A stretch of 64,000 nt of DNA from an uncultured Acidiphilium sp. (GTDB lineage Bacteria; Bacillota; Clostridia; Christensenellales; Borkfalkiaceae), in assembly GCA_902495325.1 (NCBI GenBank), contig CABUWK010000005.1, forward strand, positions 12,602 to 76,601, written 5' to 3'. Under the pieces are notes generated by a model. The model saw only the letters and a program-made list of their open reading frames with translations. It did no database searches and was not told the origin of the DNA. A program made the position numbers and the translations under genes. Of the stretch, positions 34,149-41,909 are shown piece after piece (position 1 is the stretch's first letter; every line of letters begins with the position of its first letter).

Positions 34149-35567
34149 ATGAAAAAAATCATCGGTATTTTATTTGCGTTACTGCTTGCGTCCGTATCGG
34201 CTTTTTCGATGATCGGATGCGGCACGAAAAATAGCGACAGCGGCGACGTTGCGCCCATTTCTTTCAAGTATACGCTCGAAAAAGAAGAAACGAAAGACGA
34301 GAACGAAACGGCGGAAACTTATTACGTTCTTTCCGGCGTCACCGTTTCCGATAAAGCGAAAACCCTGATCGAAAAGAACGATTACGAAGGGCTTGCGGAA
34401 CTGTTCAACACTGCGGTGGAAGGAGTTTACGAAGCGCCTGCCGTCAAATATACGAAAGAAACGGTGAGAAAACTCACCATCCCCGAGACCTACGAAGGCA
34501 AAGCGGTGAAGAAGATCGCGGCGGACGCCGTGGTAGACCTCACTTTTATCGAGGAGATCGAGGTGAAGAGCAACATCGAAGAATTCGGGCTCGGTTCTTT
34601 CTCGGGTCTTACTTCGCTGAAGACGATCACCCTTCCGTTTGCCGGGAAAAAACTCGGCGCGAAGAACGGCGAAAAATCGTTCGGATATATTTTCGGAACG
34701 ACTTCTTCTGACGGGCTGACTTCCTGCGCGCAGACCTATAACGAAGGTTCGAGCGACAATTCCGCCACCTACTATATTCCTTCTTCCTTAAAAACTGTCA
34801 CGATTAAGGGTGACAATAAAGTTTCTTTCGAAACGAAGAAATATATCCTCGAAAAAGACGAAGACGGCAAGGACAAGATCGTTTACGTCGACGATTCGTA
34901 CACGGGTGAAAGCACCGTTTACTCGATAACGCTCGACACGAGCGTTTACGCCGTTGCCCCCTATTCTTTCTATAACGTTTCCATGGCGGAAACGGTTACC
35001 TTAAGCGGCAATATCGACGAGATCGGGGCGGACACCTTCTACGGTTGTTCTTCTCTGAAAACGATTACCCTCGGCGGCGCGAAGAAGATCGGAAGCGCGG
35101 CTTTCCAGGGTTGCACGTCTTTGAAAAAGATCGATCTTTCCGAAGTCGCAACGATCGGAGACAATGCTTTCAACGGTTGTACTTCGCTCGGCGTTCTGGA
35201 AGATTACGGTGCAAACAACGCCCTTACCCTTGTTGCGACGGAAATCGGCGAAAGCGCGTTTGCCGGTTGTTCCTCGCTCGATTCCGTAACCTTCTCCGTG
35301 AAAACTTCGATCGGAGACAATGCTTTCAAAGGCTGCACCGCTCTTCGTAACGTCACATTCTCCGCGGCTGATACGACGATCGGTAAATTCGCCTTCTCTT
35401 CCTGCACGAAGAGACTGACTGCGATCGATCTTGCCAATGTAAGCGACGTCGGCGAAGGCGCGTTCTACGGGTGCTCCGTTCTCGAAACGATTTCGAATCA
35501 GCCCGCAAAAATCGGCGCAAATGCCTTCAAGAATACGAAGTGGGAAGAAAATCAGGAAAAAGCATAA
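34149..35567 (+). CDS. BspA-like leucine-rich repeat lipoprotein
   Basis: 472 residues. The signal peptide ends in the lipobox FSMIGC, so Cys24 is likely lipidated. From about residue 100 the protein is built of LRR_5 (BspA/TpLRR) units: GADTFYGCSSLKTITL, GSAAFQGCTSLKKIDL, GDNAFNGCTSLG, GESAFAGCSSLDSVTF and further units to the end. Such proteins are exposed on the surface and are associated with adhesion. CAAGGAGCAAGAGG supplies the ribosome site. Same repeat type as the C-terminal part of the island protein at 51917-55381, but codon use here fits the core genome. Confidence 0.88.
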   Translation: MKKIIGILFALLLASVSAFSMIGCGTKNSDSGDVAPISFKYTLEKEETKDENETAETYYVLSGVTVSDKAKTLIEKNDYEGLAELFNTAVEGVYEAPAVKYTKETVRKLTIPETYEGKAVKKIAADAVVDLTFIEEIEVKSNIEEFGLGSFSGLTSLKTITLPFAGKKLGAKNGEKSFGYIFGTTSSDGLTSCAQTYNEGSSDNSATYYIPSSLKTVTIKGDNKVSFETKKYILEKDEDGKDKIVYVDDSYTGESTVYSITLDTSVYAVAPYSFYNVSMAETVTLSGNIDEIGADTFYGCSSLKTITLGGAKKIGSAAFQGCTSLKKIDLSEVATIGDNAFNGCTSLGVLEDYGANNALTLVATEIGESAFAGCSSLDSVTFSVKTSIGDNAFKGCTALRNVTFSAADTTIGKFAFSSCTKRLTAIDLANVSDVGEGAFYGCSVLETISNQPAKIGANAFKNTKWEENQEKA

Positions 35568-35585
35568 TAATAAAACGTAAATAAT

Positions 35586-35621
35586 AAAAAGCCGCGGGAT
35601 ACTATATTCCGCGGCTTTTTG
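35586..35621 (+). terminator. intrinsic terminator
   Basis: AAAAAGCCGCGG, 11-base loop, CCGCGGCTTTTT. Confidence 0.92.
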
Positions 35622-35658
35622 TATCGATCGGGAACGATCCCGGAAAGGAGATTATTCT

Positions 35659-36681
35659 ATGAAAAGGGACGAGAGAAAGGAAAACGCCGCGCAAACCCGC
35701 ATGACGGTTTACGAATACGAGGAAAAATATTCCGAAAAAACAGGCAGAAAAAGAGCGAAAGGTTTGCTGAATACCGTTGTTTTCGTGCTTGCCGTGTTTC
35801 TCTTTTTGTGCGCTTTTTTTATTTTTAAAGAGTTTTATGCGATCAACCGCTATGCGGGCTATGCTGCGGCGGGGATCCTTGCCGTGCTGTATATCGTGTT
35901 TTTCGTCGTACCGGTCGTAAAGATCCGCCTTGCGGATTCTTTTGAAACCCGCGTGAACGTGCACAATCTTCTCGCGGCGAAACGGCATAACGCGCATGTG
36001 AGAAAAAATCTTGCGGATAAGATCATCGATTGTTACCTCACTGTGGAAGAAGGCGGATGGTATTCCGATTCGTCCGTAAAGGAACTGATGCTTGCGCGGA
36101 AAAAGGGAAACGAGGAAGACTTGAAAAACGCCCTCAACGAAATTTACGACGGAGACGTGAAAAAAGCTTCCCGCGATATTATTTCGAGATGCGCTTTGAA
36201 ATCGGGAATGTATTCCGCGATCTCTCAGAAAGAACTTGTCGACAGTCTGCTGGTCACGGCGATCAATCTGCAAATGGTAAAAGATATCATCTTTCTGTAC
36301 GGATTCCGCCCGTCCGAAGGAAAGCTTGTCCGTATTTTCACCAAGGTCCTTTCCAATTCCCTGGTGGCATACGGGCTCGGCGGAGTGAAGGTCGGAAACA
36401 GCGTCGTAAAGGCGATGGGAGACGTTGCGAAGGGGATTCCTCTTCTCGGCGGCGCGATTTCCGCTCTGGTAGACAGCTCCGTTCAGGGGCTCGGGAACGC
36501 GACCCTTACCGCCGTGATCGGAAGAAATACCGTGCGCTATCTCGTGAAGGAATACCGCCTGCAAAATATTCTGGATAACGTTGAACTCGAAGAAACGGAC
36601 GAAGAATTTAACGAAATGTGCCGAGACGTGCGCATGTCTCTCGAAAAAAAAGGAAAAGCGAGACAGACGGCTACTGCCTGA
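35659..36681 (+). CDS. DUF697 family inner membrane protein
   Basis: 340 residues with a strong GGAAAGGAG site. A basic cytoplasmic N-terminus of about 35 residues is followed by two transmembrane helices (about 38-60 and 68-90), a helical soluble region, and the DUF697/YcjF-like C-terminal segment (LVTAINLQMVKDIIFLYGFRPS, then a glycine-rich IPLLGGAISALVDSS). Family members are often next to a GTPase; none is adjacent here. Function unknown. Ends 36 bases before a dispersed-motif copy and two hairpin repeats. Confidence 0.75.
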   Translation: MKRDERKENAAQTRMTVYEYEEKYSEKTGRKRAKGLLNTVVFVLAVFLFLCAFFIFKEFYAINRYAGYAAAGILAVLYIVFFVVPVVKIRLADSFETRVNVHNLLAAKRHNAHVRKNLADKIIDCYLTVEEGGWYSDSSVKELMLARKKGNEEDLKNALNEIYDGDVKKASRDIISRCALKSGMYSAISQKELVDSLLVTAINLQMVKDIIFLYGFRPSEGKLVRIFTKVLSNSLVAYGLGGVKVGNSVVKAMGDVAKGIPLLGGAISALVDSSVQGLGNATLTAVIGRNTVRYLVKEYRLQNILDNVELEETDEEFNEMCRDVRMSLEKKGKARQTATA

Positions 36682-36716
36682 CCGCAACCGGTTTTCTGAA
36701 AATACTTAAAGTTGGT

Positions 36717-36734
36717 CTATAAGTCGATTATCGG
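36717..36734 (+). repeat. dispersed intergenic motif (CTATAAGTCGATTATCGG)
   Basis: Copy of the CTATAAGYCGATTA motif 36 bases after the DUF697 stop. Confidence 0.65.
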
Positions 36735-36746
36735 TTTGTTTTGTAA

Positions 36747-36817
36747 AAAACGCCGTTCTCAGATCCTTCGTAAGCCGGGCAAAGTAGGTCGGCTCAGGAT
36801 GACGAGAATGGCGTTTT
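36747..36817. repeat. hairpin repeat copy B with GTCATCCTGA-type core (inverted)
   Basis: Outer arms AAAACGCCGTTCTC (36747-36760) and GAGAATGGCGTTTT (36804-36817) pair along 14 bases with one G-T wobble. The interior, read on the minus strand, is GTCATCCTGAGCC ... GGCTTACGAAGGATCT, the same core as copy C. Confidence 0.75.
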
Positions 36818-36868
36818 ATTATCAGACCCGAGATTATAAAACAGTATTTTTCTATTGTGGTTGATAAA

Positions 36869-36941
36869 AAAATATATCATTTTGTCATCCTGACCCCACA
36901 GTAGAAACCTGCCCGGGAAGGATCTCAAAATGATATATTTT
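36869..36941. repeat. hairpin repeat copy C with GTCATCCTGA core
   Basis: Perfect 16-base arms AAAATATATCATTTTG (36869-36884) and CAAAATGATATATTTT (36926-36941) enclose TCATCCTGACCCCACAG and CCTGCCCGGGAAGGATCT. The arms differ completely from those of copy B while the core is conserved. Confidence 0.8.
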
Positions 36942-36987
36942 ACATTGAATCGTCAGCTGCAAAAGAACAGCCGTAAAACGAAGATCT

Positions 36988-37770
36988 TCAGCCGCCGATC
37001 TGGCTTTTCAGCCCTACGGATTCTACCGTTTCGAGCAGAGTTTGCATCAGATCTTTTTCCGGGGGAAGGAGATCTTTTAATTGATAATCTCTTCCGAGCC
37101 CCGCATATTTATCCATGCCGATGCGGTGGTAGGGGAGAAGGTGCATTTCCTTTGCACCGATCGTCCTTGCAAACGTGGCGATCGCGAGAATGTCTTCTTT
37201 GGTTGCGTTTACGGTCGGAATGACGGGGGTCCGGATGATCACGTTTGCCCCGCTCCGCACGACTTTCGCAATGTTGGATAAAATCGTTTTGTTGGACTGC
37301 CCCGTGAACGCGCGATGTTTCGCGTCGTCAAGCTGTTTGATATCCGTCATATAAATGTCGATATATGGCAGACATTTTTCGATAATCGAATAATCGGGGA
37401 ACGAGGTCGTTTCCACGGCGGTTGAAATGCCGCGTTCTTTTGCCGCGCGCAAAAGCGCTTCGCAGAACTGCGGCTGTGCGAAACATTCGCCGCCCGAAAG
37501 GGTCATTCCACCGCCCGAACGACGGTAATAGTCTCTGTCTTTTTCAACTTCGGCAAGAACTTCCGCCACGGTGACGTCTCTTCCGACGTCTTTTATTTTT
37601 CCGTTTTCCGTCATTTTTTCGGGGGCAAAGTTCTGCGATTCGGGGTTGCAGCACCATTTACAGCGCAACGGACACCCTTTGAAGAAAACGATCGTGCGGA
37701 TGCCCTTTCCGTCGTGTACGGAAAACCGCTGAATGTTAAAAATTCTGCCGCGAACCTTCAGGTCGTCCAT
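36988..37770 (-). CDS. glycyl-radical enzyme activating enzyme (radical SAM, PflA-like)
   Basis: 260 residues. GCPLRCKWC is the CX3CX2C radical-SAM [4Fe-4S] motif near residue 30, preceded by IQRFSVHDGKGIRTIVFFKG, typical of PflA-like activases; GGMTLSGGECFAQP is the SAM-contacting GGE motif. It has no ferredoxin-like insert, so it is the short PflA type. It abstracts a hydrogen from the Gly of the partner enzyme, encoded immediately upstream and overlapping by one base (TAATG). The partner's active site suggests a non-PFL reaction, so the name pflA would be misleading. Confidence 0.9.
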   Translation of the reverse strand: MDDLKVRGRIFNIQRFSVHDGKGIRTIVFFKGCPLRCKWCCNPESQNFAPEKMTENGKIKDVGRDVTVAEVLAEVEKDRDYYRRSGGGMTLSGGECFAQPQFCEALLRAAKERGISTAVETTSFPDYSIIEKCLPYIDIYMTDIKQLDDAKHRAFTGQSNKTILSNIAKVVRSGANVIIRTPVIPTVNATKEDILAIATFARTIGAKEMHLLPYHRIGMDKYAGLGRDYQLKDLLPPEKDLMQTLLETVESVGLKSQIGG

Positions 37771-40292
37771 TAAAAACCTCCCTGTTCGGTACGGTTGATG
37801 ATATCTTCCTGCAGACTTCTCGAAAGAGAAGTAAACAGAGCGGAATACCCGGCGACGCGTACGACAAGTCCTTTATAGTTTTCGGGATGCTTCTGCGCGT
37901 CTCTCAGCGTTTCTCTCGAAACCACGTTGAACTGCATATGGCTGCCCTTGCGGTCGAAATAAGTCTGAACGAGAGAAACGAAGTTTTCAAGCCCGTTCGT
38001 GCCCGCCAGTGCCGACGGGTGGAATTTCATATTGAACAAAGTGCCGTTGGAAGCGATGCCGTGATCGAGCGTGGAAACGGAGTTGCAGGACGCGGTAGGT
38101 CCGTTCACGTCTCTTCCCGCCGCAGGGGAAACGCCGTCTGCAATGGGGGTGAAGGCAAGTCTTCCGTCCGGGGTCGCGCCCGTCTGCGCGCCGAGAGGAA
38201 CGTTTGCCGAAACGGGATACATGCCCGCCTGATATCTGCCCCCTCTCGGGTTGGTGTATTTCTGGATCTCTTTCGTATAAATATAAGCGACTTTTCTCGC
38301 GAAAGCGTCTACTTCCGGCACGTCGTTGCCGTATTTGGGAAGGGCTTCGATGTCGGAAAGAAGTTTGAGATATTTTTCCTTTTTGCTCTCGCTCGCCACT
38401 CCGTTTTTGACCGTCGTGAAGATCCTTGCAACTTCTTCCTGCGTAAGCTTTTTGCTGTTTTCCACCTGTTTGCAGATCTCGACCGTCAGTTTTTCCGCCT
38501 GCTCGTCCGAAAGGGGCTTGCCGTAGTTGTTGAGCATCGCCTCTTTAAAGTCCGTAAGCGTGTATTTCTTTTCGTCGAACACAAGGGTTTTGATCGCGAG
38601 CATACCGTCGGTCAGGTTTGCGATGCCGAATCCCTGCGGACCCGTAAAGTTATAAACGGCTCCGCCTTCCTGCATGCTCTTTCCTCTGCCGATGCAGTCT
38701 TCGATCATGGAAGACAGGAAAGGCAACGGGCATCTTTCCGCATGCGCGGCGTCGATCGCGTTGTCTGCGTCGACCATAAGTTCCACGAAATAATCGGATT
38801 GTTTTTTATAGGCGTCGTAGAACTGCTCGAACGTCGTCATATTTTCGACGGAGCCCGTCTGAAGGCCGACTTTTTCGCCGCCCTCATAGCCGTCCGAGAA
38901 GACCATTTCGATCGGGCGAAGGGTGTTATAGAACGCTGCGTCGTGCCATCCGTCCGTTTTACCCGATTTCTGAGGTTCTACGCAACCGATGATGTTGTAT
39001 TCGCGCGCGTCTTCCAGCGTAAGCCCTCTCGACATCAGCGCGGGAATGATCACTTCGTCGTTGTAATATGCGGGGAAACCGATTCCCGTTCTCGTCAGTT
39101 CCGCGGCGCGGATCAGGAAATCGTGCGGGGAACCGTTCCACACTCTCACCGAGAAGGAAGGTTGCGGCAGGAACACGTGTTCCGTCGCCGTGATCGTCAT
39201 GAAGGAAAGATCGTTGGTCGCGTCCACGCCCTCTTTCGTCTGTCCGCCGGCGATCAGGTTCTGGAACATGCTGTATCCCGCAAAACCTTTCGCCGATTCC
39301 TGATCGCGGCACTTGTTGATATCGTTCAGTTTTACCCATACGCAGTCGATCAGTTCCTGCGCTTCTTCTCTCGTCATGCCGTTTTTGCGGCTTGCGAGAT
39401 AATAGGGGTACATATATTGGTCGAATCTTCCCGGGGAAATGGAGTGTCCGCTCGATTCGGTGGAAATACAGATCTGTACGAACCAGAAACTCTGGCAGGC
39501 TTCGTAAAAATCGGTCGCGCCGTATGCGGGAACTTTGGCGCAGTTCGCCGAAATTCTTTCCAGTTCTTTCTTTCTTACGGGGTCGCTTTCTTTTGCCGCG
39601 AGTTCGGCGGCAAGGCGGGAATACCTCTTCGCGTATGCGATGACCGCTTCGCACGAAATGATCACGGCGCGGAGGAAGGAGCTCTTTCGGCAATAGTTCC
39701 CGTCCCCCACGACGAGTTTCGCAAGGGCTTCTTTTGCCTCGGCGATGATGCCGGAATATCCTTCTTTCAGAACTTTGCCGTAATCGACCGTCACGTGACC
39801 GATGCCGTTATAGAAATAGTTGCCCGGCGTGAACACGTTGTGCGCCATGGCAACGAGCGTCGCGTTGGTCATATACGCCGTTGCGAGTTCGCTCGTCGTT
39901 TTTCCTTTCCAGTAAGGGAAAACGTCTTTCAGTTTCCGTTTGGTTTCTTCGGAAATATAAAACGGATCTGCGGAGCGCGTCGCTACCGTATCGAATTCCT
40001 TTTCCAGCCATTCGAACGAAAATTCGGGGAAAATCTGGCAGGAACGGGGGTGAACGGTCGTCGCGCCGACGATCAGTTCTTTGTCTCTGATCGTGATCGG
40101 CAGATTTTCGAGAATATGCTTAAAAGCGAGCGCGCGGCGAAGAATGACCGGCTCGTTTTCCGTTTTGCGATAACTTTCCGTCAGAAGAACGGCTCTGTCC
40201 GCTTCGATCTGCGGCATTTCACGGAATAAGGTTTCTTTTAAAAAGTCGATCCTGTCCGATTTTTTGATTCTTTCCGAATAATATTCCGACAT
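37770..40292 (-). CDS. glycyl-radical enzyme of the dehydratase/lyase group (HypD-like candidate)
   Basis: 840 residues. The C-terminal glycyl radical loop RVAGYSA places the radical on about Gly815. The thiyl site reads GCVEPQ near residues 436-441: a single Cys followed two residues later by Glu, the pattern of glycerol dehydratase, hydroxyproline dehydratase and related eliminases, not the Cys-Cys of true pyruvate formate-lyase. Spacing (Cys437, Glu439) is close to that reported for trans-4-hydroxyproline dehydratase HypD, but a proC neighbour is missing, so the substrate is open. Oxygen-sensitive; implies an anaerobe. Transcribed with its activase from the promoter at 40408. Confidence 0.85.
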   Translation of the reverse strand: MSEYYSERIKKSDRIDFLKETLFREMPQIEADRAVLLTESYRKTENEPVILRRALAFKHILENLPITIRDKELIVGATTVHPRSCQIFPEFSFEWLEKEFDTVATRSADPFYISEETKRKLKDVFPYWKGKTTSELATAYMTNATLVAMAHNVFTPGNYFYNGIGHVTVDYGKVLKEGYSGIIAEAKEALAKLVVGDGNYCRKSSFLRAVIISCEAVIAYAKRYSRLAAELAAKESDPVRKKELERISANCAKVPAYGATDFYEACQSFWFVQICISTESSGHSISPGRFDQYMYPYYLASRKNGMTREEAQELIDCVWVKLNDINKCRDQESAKGFAGYSMFQNLIAGGQTKEGVDATNDLSFMTITATEHVFLPQPSFSVRVWNGSPHDFLIRAAELTRTGIGFPAYYNDEVIIPALMSRGLTLEDAREYNIIGCVEPQKSGKTDGWHDAAFYNTLRPIEMVFSDGYEGGEKVGLQTGSVENMTTFEQFYDAYKKQSDYFVELMVDADNAIDAAHAERCPLPFLSSMIEDCIGRGKSMQEGGAVYNFTGPQGFGIANLTDGMLAIKTLVFDEKKYTLTDFKEAMLNNYGKPLSDEQAEKLTVEICKQVENSKKLTQEEVARIFTTVKNGVASESKKEKYLKLLSDIEALPKYGNDVPEVDAFARKVAYIYTKEIQKYTNPRGGRYQAGMYPVSANVPLGAQTGATPDGRLAFTPIADGVSPAAGRDVNGPTASCNSVSTLDHGIASNGTLFNMKFHPSALAGTNGLENFVSLVQTYFDRKGSHMQFNVVSRETLRDAQKHPENYKGLVVRVAGYSALFTSLSRSLQEDIINRTEQGGF

Positions 40293-40407
40293 TTTTCCTC
40301 CGTTATCGGGAAACCCGAAAATTTTGTGTTGTTTTGTTGCCTTTTTGTCTTTTCTTTCCCTTCCCGGGAGAAAAGAAATAAAAAGCGCGGATATTTCTCT
40401 ATAATAT

Positions 40408-40437
40408 AGTATAACATGAAGGGGGAAAGCAAGTCAA
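40408..40437 (-). promoter_or_regulatory. promoter of the glycyl-radical operon
   Basis: Minus strand TTGACT (40432-40437), 18-base spacer, TATACT (40408-40413); leader of about 110 bases. Confidence 0.78.
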
Positions 40438-40676
40438 TCGTTTTTCCGTAAAATCGCGCCGAAAATTTTTGTTTCTCGTCTGGTTGTGTTGTTTTTTGTT
40501 GAATTAAACAAAAACAACCCGGAAGGTACGCCTGTTTTCCACATTTTCCGGAAATTCCGTCGTTTCGTATCGGGGCGATTTTCCCGGGAAAATCGGACGA
40601 CAAAGAGAAGGAAAAAATCCGCGATATCGCAAATAAAACCGAAGAAAAAAATCTTTTATAAATTCCTGAAAAACGC
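40438..40676. other. intergenic region with perfect 20-bp palindrome
   Basis: No gene. Holds an imperfect inverted repeat near 40488-40518 (GTTGTTTTTTGTT / AACAAAAACAAC) and the perfect palindrome CGATTTTCCCGGGAAAATCG at 40576-40595. Confidence 0.6.
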
Positions 40677-40706
40677 TTGACAAACAGTGCTTCCGTATGG
40701 TATTAT
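40677..40706 (+). promoter_or_regulatory. promoter of the tRNA cluster
   Basis: TTGACA (40677-40682), 18-base spacer, TATTAT (40701-40706), 25 bases before tRNA-Pro. Confidence 0.8.
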
Positions 40707-40730
40707 ATACGAGCGTTGAAATTGAATCGA

Positions 40731-40806
40731 CGGGGTGTAGCGCAGTTGGTAGCGCACGTGGTTTGGGACCATGGGGTCGGGAGTTCGAGTCTCTTCACCC
40801 CGACCA
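40731..40806 (+). tRNA. tRNA-Pro(TGG)
   Basis: Acceptor CGGGGTG pairs with CACCCCG; anticodon loop TTTGGGA gives TGG; T-loop GTTCGAG; CCA encoded. Confidence 0.95.
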
Positions 40807-40820
40807 CGGAAGACTCGTTC

Positions 40821-40897
40821 GGGCCTTTAGCTCAGTTGGTCAGAGCGGCCGGCTCATAACCGGTTGGTCCAAGGTTCGAGTCCTTGAAGGCCCACCA
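40821..40897 (+). tRNA. tRNA-Met(CAT), elongator type
   Basis: Acceptor GGGCCTT pairs with AAGGCCC; loop CTCATAA gives CAT; encoded CCA. Sequence follows elongator tRNA-Met; tRNA-Ile2 with the same anticodon is less likely. Confidence 0.9.
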
Positions 40898-40923
40898 AAC
40901 GTTAAAAAATCAAAAACATATTT

Positions 40924-41000
40924 GGCCTGGTAGTTCAGCTGGTTAGAACGCTAGCCTGTCACGCTAGAGGTCGTGGGTTCGAACCCCATCCAGGTCGCCA
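40924..41000 (+). tRNA. tRNA-Asp(GTC)
   Basis: Acceptor GGCCTGG pairs with CCAGGTC; loop CTGTCAC gives GTC; T-loop GTTCGAA; CCA encoded. Confidence 0.95.
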
Positions 41001-41027
41001 GATTTTATTTCCCCGAAAGGGGTTTTT

Positions 41028-41103
41028 GCCTTGGTAGCTCAGTCGGTAGAGCAAGGGACTGAAAATCCCTCTGTCGGTGGTTCGATTCCGCCCTAAGGCA
41101 CCA
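41028..41103 (+). tRNA. tRNA-Phe(GAA)
   Basis: Acceptor GCCTTGG pairs with CTAAGGC; loop CTGAAAA gives GAA; CCA encoded. Confidence 0.95.
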
Positions 41104-41119
41104 TTTTTTTGATTTTTTC

Positions 41120-41195
41120 GCTGGTGTAGCTCAACTGGCAGAGCAGCTGATTTGTAATCAGCAGGTTGTGGGTTCGATTCCAATCGCCAGCTCCA
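41120..41195 (+). tRNA. tRNA-Thr(TGT)
   Basis: Acceptor GCTGGTG pairs with CGCCAGC; loop TTTGTAA gives TGT; CCA encoded. Confidence 0.95.
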
Positions 41196-41201
41196 TAATA
41201 C

Positions 41202-41287
41202 GGACAGGTTCCCGAGCGGCCAAAGGGAACAGACTGTAAATCTGTCGTCACCTGACTTCGGTGGTCCGAATCCACCCCTGTCCACCA
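41202..41287 (+). tRNA. tRNA-Tyr(GTA)
   Basis: Acceptor GGACAGG pairs with CCTGTCC; loop CTGTAAA gives GTA; long variable arm as expected for bacterial tRNA-Tyr; CCA encoded. Confidence 0.95.
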
Positions 41288-41331
41288 AATATATCCGATC
41301 CTCTCAAAAGAGCGTCGGATATATTTTTTTA
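41288..41331 (+). terminator. terminator of the tRNA cluster
   Basis: AATATATCCGA pairs with TCGGATATATT, followed by a T run. Confidence 0.9.
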
Positions 41332-41690
41332 CTTTAAATTAAAAACTGCCGAAGCGTTTTCCTCTCGCCCCGGCATTTATTCCGGAACCGTTTATTTCGG
41401 AACAAAAATGCCAGTTAATCGACATATGGGGCGGTTTCTTTGGAAATTGAGTTTCCCGCCGCGTGTGTTTTTCGGTGTACCGGAAGAGGTTTTTGCGGGA
41501 TGCCGACCGGATGGCTTCGGGGATGGAGAAAACGTTTTTACGGGTTCGGGATAACGGGTCCCGAACCTGCATTTTATGATCGGCTTTTATACAATTTGTA
41601 TGCAGGAAAAGTGTCGGAAAACGTCGGAAAAGGAAAGGCAAAAGAAATTTATGAAAAATAGGTTAAAAGAGGGAAATTTCCGCCAAGCCA
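41332..41690. other. intergenic region, no gene seen
   Basis: Contains one strong hairpin: GGTTCGGGA and TCCCGAACC with a seven-base loop at 41545-41569. Nothing else supported. Confidence 0.55.
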
Positions 41691-41719
41691 TTGTATTTTT
41701 GCTTTAAATATGCTAAAAT
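41691..41719 (+). promoter_or_regulatory. ftsH promoter
   Basis: TTGTAT (41691-41696), 17-base spacer, TAAAAT (41714-41719). The leader to ftsH is about 190 bases and GC-rich, with room for regulatory structure. Confidence 0.68.
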
Positions 41720-41909
41720 AAGAATATAATAGCTTAGTGTTATATGCGTTTTGTCGGGAACCGATTCGCGGATCGGAAAGGTACCCTGCCGGTTTTTTTC
41801 GGCGTTACGGGGTGCCGTCCGGCTGTGTGAAAATCGGGTTTTGGACAAACGCGCGATCCGATCGCTGCCGAAAGGCGGCTTTCCGCATCGTAAATAGTCA
41901 GGAGGTATC

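Noticed and set aside
37887..40229. 780-codon plus-strand ORF
   Set aside because: Antisense shadow of the glycyl-radical enzyme; no domain, no ribosome site, and the minus strand has clear catalytic motifs.
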